Below are positions 10,309 through 19,317 of a DNA stretch of 64,000 nucleotides, in pieces. Position numbers and translations under genes: made by a program. This stretch comes from Ianthella basta (lineage: Eukaryota; Porifera; Demospongiae; Verongiida; Ianthellidae). Each line of letters starts with the position of its first letter. Position 1 is the first letter of the stretch. The stretch lies in contig OZ025870.1 in the NCBI GenBank assembly GCA_964019415.1, positions 5,756,915 to 5,820,914 on the forward strand, written 5' to 3'. The notes beneath the pieces are model-generated. The model searched no databases and was not told the DNA's origin. It saw only the letters and a list, made by a program, of their open reading frames with translations.

Positions 10309-10700
10309 CGAGGTGGCAAACAACCGGTTCATGGGTTTTCGCTGCGCTCTCTTTGGCAGCAGTTTTTCGCAAACCCGACCCCTTAGATCGAGATGTGGTA
10401 CAGCGTTCGACAACTGGGAAAGTTTGGTTGCAATGCATATGTGTCAAAATGCTTGCAGGAGAAGCTCGCAAACAACTGTTGGAGCTCCTCTTTTGCATTA
10501 CAGCATGGGAAGTGTGCCATGAAAACTGTATACATCCTCCATAGATCCAGGATTGCGGATGGTTGGTCAATGGTTTTTGCTGCACTCTCCATGGCAGCAG
10601 CTTATTCGCACAAGCTGTCCCCCCCCAGATTGAGGTCGGGTATAGCATCCATATGCTGGGAAAGTTTGGTCTCAATTCATCACTGTTTGTGGGAGGAGTT
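10309..10700. repeat. Direct duplication with a period of about 240 bases
   Basis: The segment starting tcatgggttttcgctgc near 10330 recurs as tcaatggtttttgctgc near 10567, followed by matching ggcagcag..ttcgcaca and ctgggaaagtttgg. The equivalent position of gene D (62080-62290) has only one copy. Confidence 0.55.
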
Positions 10701-11279
10701 TATAAATAGCCGTTTTGTACTTCTCTTTATGGATATTGATTTACATAGGGGCAGTTAATGTTGGCAAATTTAATATCTACCTGAGTCTCAAGGGCGTTTG
10801 GATAATGACTGAGTTGCAAAGTGTTAGGGTGATATCTGAATTACCCGAAGGCCAAGGGCCAATATTTGGCATATCAACCAACCTTCTGTGCTTTAAATAG
10901 ATAAAATTTTGCGACACTATGGAGTCACAGTGCCAATGCAGAGGCTAAATTTCTTGGCGCTTGTTGGGATGGTTTAGCTATATAGCCTGAATGTACTGGG
11001 GCCTATACAGGGGCGTAGGGAGGGGGATTTCTGGGGGTTTCAGGAAACCCCTTTCAAAATAATAGTATCAATAAAACTGAAGAGAAATAGCTACTGCAAA
11101 CTTGAGGTGGTGCAGCCAATGACCTTTTTGTAGCTGGTGCACTATAGGAGACAGGTTTTGTTCAAACTTACATCGTTTCCCTCATGATTTCAGCTGCAAA
11201 AATGACAACCTCACCTTTGGCGGCCATTTTGAGATGTAAAATGACGTCATTCTTAGCATAAACCGGAAACCCCCTTATG

Positions 11280-11507
11280 AAATGACCCATAAGTCTCTCC
11301 TCGACAGTGAAGTGATCACATTTCTACACTTCATCTTTCATAAGAAGCATCTGCCTTTCAATTCCTCCTTCTGTGACTGAATATGAAGTTATCAAAATCA
11401 AAAGACATATGTAGTGAGCAGTAAGTGAGCAAGCAGTTTTATTAGATATGTCCTACCCTTTCTGTTGTGTATGTGTGCGTTTGACTGTATGTGTGTGTGT
11501 GTGTGTG

Positions 11508-11543
<36 letters not shown>

Positions 11544-11830
11544 TGTGTTTCCTACAGTAGTGCAGAGCTGCTGTAGTCACAAACTGCAATGAGCATTGTT
11601 AATTGAGAAGACTTTCCCTGATAGTGAGCAAATGATTAACTCTATTGTGTACTGATTCACGGCAGTATTCCTTTTTGTGTGTAAGAAGCAGACTTTCAAC
11701 CACCTTCCCACCTTCACTACAAGGGAAATATCCTTGGAGTGATCTACAGTGTAAGAAGTCGCTGTAGTTGTCACTTCCACTTCAGTTCCTGGAGCACCTC
11801 CTCTAGGCACAACATCCTAGGTGGCTGTGT
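11280..11830 (+). pseudogene. Unit 0 end: Death exon deleted to a stub, downstream flank retained
   Basis: The sequence to 11400 matches 62400-62520 of gene D. From about 11408 it matches the last codons and downstream flank of the Death exons of genes B and D (gtgagcagtaagtgagcaagcag). The PPGG exon and nearly all of the Death exon are gone; only the final V-S-S-K-stop codons (to 11428) survive. The downstream flank includes a (GT)n tract and a conserved segment ending near 11830, where the next unit starts. Confidence 0.6.
11478..11541. repeat. (GT)n microsatellite after the Death-exon stub
   Basis: An interrupted GT run. It holds the same position as the long (GT)n at 36648-37102 and the short run near 63806-63819, each just downstream of the terminal-exon stop codon. 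Confidence 0.85.
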
Positions 11831-12423
11831 GTGTCATAGTACGTATCTGTCATCTTCTGTGACTGCCTAGTCCAATGAAGTTCATCAAAGGGAACTGAAT
11901 GCATGAAACAGTATTAAAGAGCTTCAGTTCTATACTTGTAATTTCCCTTTTGCAACAATACAAATGCACAAAAACCATGTTATTATAATTGGTCTATATT
12001 GAGTAATCTTTCAGTAAAGGTTTAGGTGACGTGGTGTATAAGATGTGATTCGGCGTCATCCCTTCTCATAAATGTTCTAGGTGGTTCCATTGCTCCAGTG
12101 TGTAACCCTACACATGCATATTCCCTCCCTCCATTCCTCAGCTGTCCCTCTCCTGCCACCACCCACTGGGACTACCACTGGATCAGCAGCCCAACCTCAG
12201 CTGGGCACTGTTTTGAGTACATCAGATACAGAGCAACAAGGTTATAAAGCCATTGAACCAGACTTGCGCATGCATCCATGTCGTGTGTTTGCCCTTTTTA
12301 TACAGTATATTGTTGTGTTCTGTGCAGGAACTGCTGAATTTTCAGTGTCCGGCTTGAAGAGACCACCTGCACATGAGGTGATTCCTCCCATGAGAGACAT
12401 TGAAGAAGGGACCACACCAAAAG

Positions 12424-13270
12424 GTATAACACAGTGGCCATGGGTGTGCAGTTAGTATGAACCTGAGATGGACTGGTTGCAATGGGAATGTACAAAAGTA
12501 CCTGTAATGACTTTCAATTTGCAAGCCCTCTACCATTTGTGTTAATTCATGGTCGATGATGCTAGTGCGATAGTTAAAATTAATGCTATCGAAGATCATG
12601 AGAAGTCTTGGAGTTACAGGAGGTGCATACTACGTTTTGTCAGGTCTGCATGAAGAGTGCCTTGGGGAAGATTAACACAGGAAGTGTTAATGTGTCTGAG
12701 TGAAAAGTATAATGCAATGATGCTGCTTTGGCAAGCAGAACAGTCCTGTTGTGACATGTAAATGTTAATTCGTCGAAATGATAGCATTGAAAATTAGGAT
12801 TGTACAGCTGTTCTATGCAAATGAAAAGGGAGCATTTTTATGGCTGCTACTGTGTCTATATATAAGTGCCAGCCTGTGCTACTAGAGTATTTTTGTAGAG
12901 TGCATTGAGCTATTCCTTCAGACTAGTTTTGTACCTAGGCTGTCCACTGTAAGTAGCACAGGCAGGAATTACAGCCAGGGCACCACTACCTGTCCTCCAC
13001 CCCACACCCCACCCCAATCTGGGGCAGTTGAGTACACCGTATACTTTTGTAACTCTACATAAGATAGTTGGAGCAGGGAGAATGATTGAAAGTCAGCACA
13101 GCAACTCTCTGATCATTTGAAACTGGCCCTTCTGGATGAAATTAATCAGTTTGCCCCAATTTAATGCTTTGATTCATTGTTCCCATGCTATTACACTATT
13201 ATTGCTATACAGTATACACTATATTATGTTGAAAGGGTAATTACTGGATATTACGCCTGACCTACCAACT
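12424..13270. other. Intron of unit A
   Basis: This intron closely matches 33413-34150 of gene B. No exon was found in it. Confidence 0.5.
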
Positions 13271-13344
13271 ACACCAGTATTGGTGTCTCAGTTGGCAGGG
13301 GGCACGAAGCTATTGGTTGGCAACCAGTGATCGCCTCCCCCAGT

Positions 13345-13572
13345 CATCCAGCAAAGATGGAAGAGCCACTGCAAAAGCAATTCCCCCTTGACAACGCCTC
13401 AGTCGTGACGACTGTAGCCTCCCTTGTCTGTTTCTGTTGAAACCACAAGTGTTTAACTTGTGGTGGATACAGAAGCAGCCAGTCATCCAACCATCAACCA
13501 TCAGTGCGCCAAACTGATGAGCCCCAATTAGGGTGAAACAGCTGTCAGTGGCTCTTCCATCTTTGCTGGATG
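13345..13572 (+). mobile_element. Small inverted-repeat element carrying a hammerhead core
   Basis: The ends catccagcaaagatggaaga (13345 on) and tcttccatctttgctggatg (to 13572) are reverse complements over about 28 bases. The element lies about 30 bases upstream of the GASEV acceptor of unit A and is absent from the same intron in genes B, C and D. Its right part contains the ribozyme core described separately. It may be a remnant of an RTE-, Penelope- or SINE-type retroelement, groups that often carry such ribozymes. Confidence 0.5.
13507..13553 (+). ncRNA. Hammerhead ribozyme, type I with minimal stem III
   Basis: The conserved core CTGATGA lies at 13514-13520 and GAAA at 13535-13538. Between them stem II forms from gccc/gggt with a six-base loop. 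Stem III is the self-complementary acagctgt (13538-13545), followed by C13546, the expected cleavage position. Stem I pairs gcca (13508-13511) with tggc (13549-13552). The two base pairs next to the core are mismatched (aa against ag), so activity may be reduced. The very short stem III is typical of retroelement-borne hammerheads that act as dimers. Confidence 0.6.
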
Positions 13573-13682
13573 AATGTTTCCTGGGTCACTTGCATCATAC
13601 TTAGGTGCAAGTAAAGTTGCACCACAGACCACTCTGGGTTTGTGTTAACCCTCCAGGCCAGTGACAGAGCACGAGGCACAAG

Positions 13683-15200
13683 GTGTGTGTACTTGTGTGC
13701 TGTGAAAGCATGCTAACTGTTATACCAATATATATGTAGAAGCATCTTGTACCATCTGTGCACATACTGTGATGAGTGGCATTCCACAAGGGTATTTTTA
13801 TTGAATATTCTGCAACTGGGTGGTACTGTGGGTAAGTTTAAGTAAGCCCTTCTGATCAAGGACTCTTCCTAGAGGCGTGACCAGGAAATAGGATCCAGCT
13901 GGGGTGTGTTTGGGCTACCTGAGAGTTAGTCTTGTTTCTGGCCCACTTCTGGATGCCATTTTGACAAAGGCAGCCATTTTTGTGGAAGTGGGGCTGGGTA
14001 CGAGACTATGTGAGAGCATCGAATTTATAGTAAGGAAGAGCCCCCCCCCTCCCCCCCGAAGCGCACCTCTGTGCATGTGAGTTATGGCTAAACAATGTAA
14101 CCGCATGTACGTCGAAAGTTTGGATTCCGTGTTCTCTCATTTCTCTGCCAGATTGAGCCCGATTTGTGCAAGCTCAGCATCTATCTGAACCTCTATCCAT
14201 GTGCTACAATAGCATCCTTACAAATTTTGAATAATTGTTCTTTCTTCCGAGATATAGTTTTGTTAGTAACTACAATAAAATAGCACAAATCATCGTGGTA
14301 GCAAGTGAGAGTGAGACTGAATTCAAAACAAAGGGTATGGGCCAATACACAATCAAATACTCTAACTTTTGCATATGAGCACTTTTCCCAACTAATTCTG
14401 CTGTAAAGTTACATCTATAAATGTAACTTTTCTTCCGCCCCCAAAAAGTTGCGCACCTTATAACTCTTCACAGGAGTATCTGATCATAAGTGCTCGTGAA
14501 GATTTGCTGCGAAGACACGTTATCTTCACGGGCAGCCATTGTCACATGACCTTCCCGTGACACCCTGCTGAAATGTCGTAACACTTACTAGTAGAGCTTT
14601 GAGAAGGATGGCGTAGCCGTCTTAAGGCAGCACGGCAATGTCTATCTGCTATCAGGAACGGCTAGCTTCACGATTGAAGCAGATTCGTTCGACAAATCTC
14701 GCGTTGATGTACCATTCATTATGCGAATCACAAGCACGTCACGCGTAGTCACATGCGTAACTACGGTAACATCGAAGAATGTGGTAAAACCGCACGGTTC
14801 ATGCTAGATAAACAAACTTGCTAGCAGATGACATATCCCACATGCATGCCATATGCGCTATTAAATAGTACTATTAAGCTTTCAAAGGGCGAGGACTACT
14901 GTAAGTGGTAAAAATGTTTGCATCTTCGCATCTCATCACTGCATCTTTGCCACAATGTTCACAATCTTGCCCTGCACCCCCTCTGGATCTACGCATTATA
15001 TCGCTAGTGGACAGCTCTGCAATTGGCCATGTACTAAGTCGAAGCGACCCCTTTCCCCAGTTTGTGCGAGGGGTTTGTGTTGCAAAATTTGTATAATTAT
15101 ACGTATAGATGTTATATACAGTCATTAAATGCTCTATAGATCAGCCTTCATGTTTTTTAGGAAATTAGTGTGTTTCAATCATTTATATTATATATACCAC
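13683..15200. other. Decayed end of unit A and non-coding sequence
   Basis: 13683-14060 matches the intron after the GASEV exon, including the short palindromic MITE and the C-run seen at 35712 and 60999. At 14870-14915 a short block again matches array sequence (ctttcaaagggcgaggactactg). No exon was recognised, and the small opposing ORFs at 14874-15125 show no family features. Confidence 0.4.
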
Positions 15201-15208
15201 ACTGTCAG

Positions 15209-15275
15209 GGATATAGTGGGGATATATTGGGGATGTATTAGGGGAGATATCCCTAATACATCCCCAATATATCAC
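15209..15275. repeat. Hairpin of about 67 bases
   Basis: gatatattggggatgtatta is followed, after a short loop, by its reverse complement taatacatccccaatatatc. It directly precedes the nested inverted-repeat elements. Confidence 0.75.
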
Positions 15276-15287
15276 GAATAATTAAAT

Positions 15288-16128
15288 GTGAGCGGATTAA
15301 GAAAACAATCCACTTCGCGCAATATGAAAATAATGCCTGTGCGTCAAAACAGTCATGTTGGTGATATTTCACCGAAAAACGGATTATGGCATCATTCTGA
15401 TCTATGGTACAGTCACTATCTTGTGGCCAAGTTTGAAGCCTATATTCCTTCTCAGAAGCTCAAACGACGGTGGCGTAGCACGACACTTTTCAGTGGTCTG
15501 GCCAGTCACCAATATTTGTGAGCGGATTTGAGAAAAGGCCCAATTTCATGCAGTTGATTGATTTTGAGTAAGTGACACCTTGTTAAAGTGGAATGGTTGA
15601 GCTGTCTATTGCTCATTGTTGTGCTTCGATATCTGCTCCCATTCCCGAGAAAACGCTCTCCTGAAGTATGAAATTATGCTCGGTACGGAATAGGGAAAAC
15701 GGAATTTTAACACTTACTTTTGGTTATAGTCAAAATGGCGGATTCGTTGTGGTGGTTGTCGTGGGAAGTGTATCTGCCTCGTCTTCGGCACAACAAGGTC
15801 TCCAAGTTCATTGAAAAAGATGAATCAGTATATTGACTTCAGCAGGACCTGGATTGTCATGAATAACGTGCGTAGCTTTTCACGTTCACGTGAATCATCC
15901 GTATACGTCGTGCATGATGGCCAACTGTGTAAATTTGCCGTCTTCGTTTGAGCTTCAGAGACGGACTATAGACTTCAAACTTGGCCAGAAGGTAGGGACT
16001 GTACCATATATATAAATGATGCCAAAAGCCGAATTACGCTGAAATGTCACCCATGCCACTGTTTTTGCCGTAGCTATTGTTTACACATTGCGCGAAATTG
16101 GACCTTTTCTCAAATCCGCTCACATTTT
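15288..16128. mobile_element. Inverted-repeat DNA element, arms of about 220 bases
   Basis: The left arm 15288-15510 is homologous to the reverse complement of 15905-16128. Both begin gtgagcggat and share ttggccaagtttgaag and tggcatcat. No transposase ORF lies inside. Part of the right-arm text (caaacttggccagaaggtaggg) recurs at 32027-32190, so the family has other members. The element overlaps another inverted pair (15515-17012). Confidence 0.6.
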
Positions 16129-17012
16129 AGTAACCTAATCAATAATTATAACTAACTAATATCGTGGTTTTCAGAACAGATATGTTTGCTAAGCTTCCCT
16201 GAGGAAGTGGCACAGCACACCACCATCTATGTAATACGGGCAGTGTGCAGGGCTGTAGCAAAATTGTGAAGTGGAATAGAGAGTAAGTGTTTGTGAGCGT
16301 AGCGAGCAAAAAACTTATTACTCTAACCCATTTATTGAGCTGACGACGGCCAATTCAGACAGGTCGAATGACATCATACAATGTAATGCAACAATGGCCG
16401 CCTCATTGATTAGAGTGCATGGTAGCCTATTGAAGTGATACATCACTAAAACGTTTTCCTTTAAGTTAGAACCTATAATCAGGTAAGTTTACAAAGCTAC
16501 TTCTTGGTTTATGGTTGCACTCTCCCCCTAAATCTGGAAGTGTATGCAAATTGGCCAGCTTTCATTTTCAAAAAACGCCTATGAACGAAGACTGCGAATT
16601 TGCACAGTGACCGTCAGGCGCAACGTATACGTACATGTCACGTAAGCGTAAAAAGCTATGCACGTTATTCAAGGCAACCAGGCCTTGCTCGAAATCGACG
16701 TACGTACACTAATCCAGCATTCCCGCCAAGCGTGAAGACCTTCACATGCCGAGGACGAGACAGATATGCTTCCCACGACGACCAACCCAACTTGTCCGCC
16801 ATTTGTGCTGTGACTGGAAGTCCATGCCTTTTTTGGCCAAGTATGTAGCGTAATTTCGTATTTTAGGCAAGCGTAGCTCGGGAACTGAAGCAGCTATTGA
16901 AGCGCAACAAAGGGCAATAGAGAGCTCAACCACTCTACTTTAACACGGTGTTACTAACTCATAATCAATACACTGTGTGAAGTGGGTCGTTTTCTCAAAT
17001 CCGCTTACAAAT
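15515..17012. mobile_element. Second inverted-repeat element overlapping the first
   Basis: The left arm 15515-15665 matches the reverse complement of 16860-17012: gcggatttgagaaaa ends, then aagt..ggttgagctgtctattg text. Both elements share the terminal signature gtgagcggatttgagaaaa, so the two arm pairs form an A-B-A'-B' pattern. This may be two related elements inserted one into the other. Short ORFs at 16600-16933 lie between the arms and look like chance. Confidence 0.6.
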
Positions 17013-17036
17013 AGTGTTAGACAACTCCCGTGCAAC

Positions 17037-17090
17037 ATCCAAACACTATATGGGTGACTCGGATGGGTCACCAATATAGTGTTTGGATAT
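17037..17090. repeat. Perfect short hairpin
   Basis: ccaaacactatatgggtgac and gtcaccaatatagtgtttgg pair almost perfectly around a loop of a few bases, just outside the inverted-repeat element end at 17012. Confidence 0.8.
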
Positions 17091-17131
17091 GGATGGCGCA
17101 AGTTTTGGGAAAGAATGGATGCTCAGAAGAA

Positions 17132-17868
17132 GTAACCTCGTACCCAGTTCCTATTTCCATTCTGACTTCCGCTCGGAAGGGAATAAAACCTGGCAGCATT
17201 TGGGGGGGAGGGGGGGGGGTCGAAACTAGCTATCAACATCTGTGAGGTCACAATCCACGTGATTTTGTTAGACCAATTTGGAAGTAAAATTGTGACACAT
17301 CTCCTAAACTGTGCCACAGATGAGACTTTGGAAGGTGATCACATACATCTGTAGATTGACAAAGAGGTCCCAGCTTCATTTGGCAGCAGGGAGAAGTTGT
17401 GTGCGCCTTCTTCGGTGGAAAAGATGTCTTAGTCAGCATACCTAAGATCCTACGGATTTGGGTCGACTTCCAGAGTTCGTGTTGGGCTACCTCAATAACA
17501 GCCATCAAGCTACATAGAAAATGTCCAAATTGCCATTGTCCTTCCTGCAAGCAAACCCGTGGATAGCGTCACCCTTTGCAGCAAAGCGAATGGATGGACA
17601 ACCGTTTGTGCCTGCGATCAGCAACTGTGAAGACTGCTTTTCGTTTCTGCCATCTACAACCTTTCGCGGCTCTCGGCAAACAAGGCGAGCTGATCACCTC
17701 CAGGGTTCAATTTTTCTAGCTGCGTACTGCCATTGTTTAAGTCACGTGTATGATTCTGCAATCTGATTGTTGCTCCAAAATCGTGGGGTGGAAGTTGACA
17801 TCTTTGACCCCCCATTGTTCCCGAGCGGAAGTCGGAATGGAAAAAGGGACTGGGTACGCATACGAGGC
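17132..17868. mobile_element. TIR element, cctcgtacccagt family
   Basis: The left end 17132-17182 (cctcgtacccagttcct ... gacttccgctcgg) is repeated in reverse at 17815-17868. A related end occurs alone at 53600-53660. The interior has no transposase; its ORFs on both strands are short and unrecognised. Confidence 0.55.
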
Positions 17869-17914
17869 AACAGAAGAAGAGTGCTTTGAATAAACACCAG
17901 CAGAAGCTCAGGAC

Positions 17915-18352
17915 GTGTATTATTATCGCCAGTTTTCTACCAGGGTTCCACAGATGCTAACGGATGTCAAATACTTGCAGATTGAAGACAAGATGGATAA
18001 TGTCGCTGTGTCTTCAATGGACGAATTGTTGGAGATTTTACTCACAAAGACAAAAAGGGAGCTTGATGGTTCTTGTGAGATACTGAGGACGAATGGATAC
18101 AAGCATAGGACGAGGAAGCTGGAAGCTGGAAGTGACAGCGCAGACCAGCAAGACCCTAGATGTACTGTAGATGCTAGTATAAAACCCGAGCCGCCACGAT
18201 TAAGGACCGATAAAATGTGTGTGACTGTCACTCACAACCCATCAGGAGAGGAAGTGTGGGATGAAGGTGACTGCTGGGCATATCGTCGCACATTATTTAT
18301 TGCTGATTTCCCAAAGACAATTACCACACAGTATAATGCACTAGCTAGCTAG
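17915..18352 (+). CDS. Hypothetical ORF, not recognised
   Basis: The open frame of up to 145 codons has an acidic and polar composition (MDELLEILLTKTKRELD near the start, then SIKPEPPRLRTDK). I do not recognise a family. The run around residues 30-50 could be a short amphipathic helix. The ORF overlaps the end of the preceding TIR element only marginally. It ends at tag in a tagctagctagttag stretch. It could be an upstream exon of the gene at 19318-22603 or a chance ORF; no splice link could be shown. Confidence 0.25.
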   Translation: MYYYRQFSTRVPQMLTDVKYLQIEDKMDNVAVSSMDELLEILLTKTKRELDGSCEILRTNGYKHRTRKLEAGSDSADQQDPRCTVDASIKPEPPRLRTDKMCVTVTHNPSGEEVWDEGDCWAYRRTLFIADFPKTITTQYNALAS

Positions 18353-18359
18353 TTAGCTA

Positions 18360-19290
18360 AGAAATGAAATTGTCTATAAACATGGCTGCTGCAGCAATTT
18401 AATGAGTAATTCACTTATAGCATAAAGTTAATGGAGTTGCGGCCCAGAAGGGCTTCTTTAGCTGTAGCAGCTGATTAGCCCAAATTAGGCTAGTAGCTAA
18501 TGGAGATTCACCTTTCAAAGGTAGTTTACCATATGAGCTGTACAGCTACTTAGCACCACCAATGGCTCTCTCCTTGTCATGCAGTTTAGTGCAAGATGCT
18601 GTTGTTGCTCTTTCGGGGAGAGACGTTGGGCAGTGGTAGCCAACGTCTTTGCTGACTGTTCATGCAGTATAGCTGACAGAGGTATTCTCCGGGTGGACTG
18701 CACAGTTTCCGCACATTATACCAATACTATATCAGCATTAACTGTGGAATGTCAGATGTACATTGGCTGAGTAGCAAACTCATGCATCTCTGAGTTTGCT
18801 GCATTTCTGGTCATGGTGCTGTAGAGGCTCATTGTTGCATCATGTAGATGGACGGGGAGATTTCTTCAAGCTAATTATGCAACAGAAAGGTATATGTTAA
18901 TTCAGGATATTTCGATCTCAATCTCAGCTGATAAAGACCCTCAAGGTTGAAACGCCCTGAACTTGTACCTTTCCGTTATGCAATTTGAGGAAACAAAGTA
19001 TCCTTGCGTGTTCCGCTTGTGGGTCATGTCCAGTGTGTTTACATAAAGTGAACCTTGAGGTATTCACACTTTGAGGTGGAAATTCCTATGTTGCCATGAC
19101 TACACCTCGCTGCATGTGATGTGCGTGTGATTAGAGAGCATTCAGAAATCGAACGTCACATCCGGCGGCTGCAAGAAACGAAATTTAAATGGCCAAGAAG
19201 ACGTTTTGGTAAAAGGGAAATAGAGCTGATGTCTTTGTCGTTCTCAAACTTTGAAGGGATCGACGTTTCAAGGCTTTATACGAAGGAATT
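18360..19290. other. No gene recognised; possible retroelement tail
   Basis: Near 18925-18957 the string ctgataaagaccctcaaggttgaaac resembles the ctgat-a-agacc..ggt-gaaac signature seen at the ends of some retroelements. The matching 3' stem is not convincing. The ORF at 19121-19321 (basic, RRLQETKFKWPRRRFGK) has no family assignment. Confidence 0.25.
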
Positions 19291-19317
19291 TTGCACTTTG
19301 AACTCGGCGAACGTTGT

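Larger units (their letters stand above)
9470..10720. repeat. Non-coding array segment shared with gene D intron (61560-62330)
   Basis: Blocks around gctggcctggtggggtcat, ccaggcagtggagg and cttcggatgcagaagtacattg-like text recur at 61560-62330. A piece near 9510 also recurs at 32700-32745. ORFs on both strands exist but are not conserved in frame between copies, so it is treated as non-coding. Confidence 0.5.
12142..13682 (+). pseudogene. Unit A: PPP, ETAES and GASEV cassette exons, the last with a stop codon
   Basis: Three cassette exons are visible: PPP at 12142-12240 (LPPPTGTTTGSAAQPQLG), ETAES at 12328-12423 (ending EEGTTPKG) and GASEV at 13605-13682. All are phase 1-1 with matching donors (gttata, gtataa, gtgtgt). 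The GASEV exon carries TAA at 13646-13648, where the other copies have CAA. No KARA, PPGG or terminal exon follows before foreign sequence begins near 14100. The exons at 12142-12423 are almost identical to those of gene B, so the duplication is young. The unit cannot make a full protein as it stands, though its first two exons could in principle splice into the next unit. Confidence 0.6.

Noticed and set aside
10235-10758. Overlapping frames on both strands near 10.3-10.7 kb
   Set aside because: They lie in a duplicated non-coding array block and are not conserved in frame.
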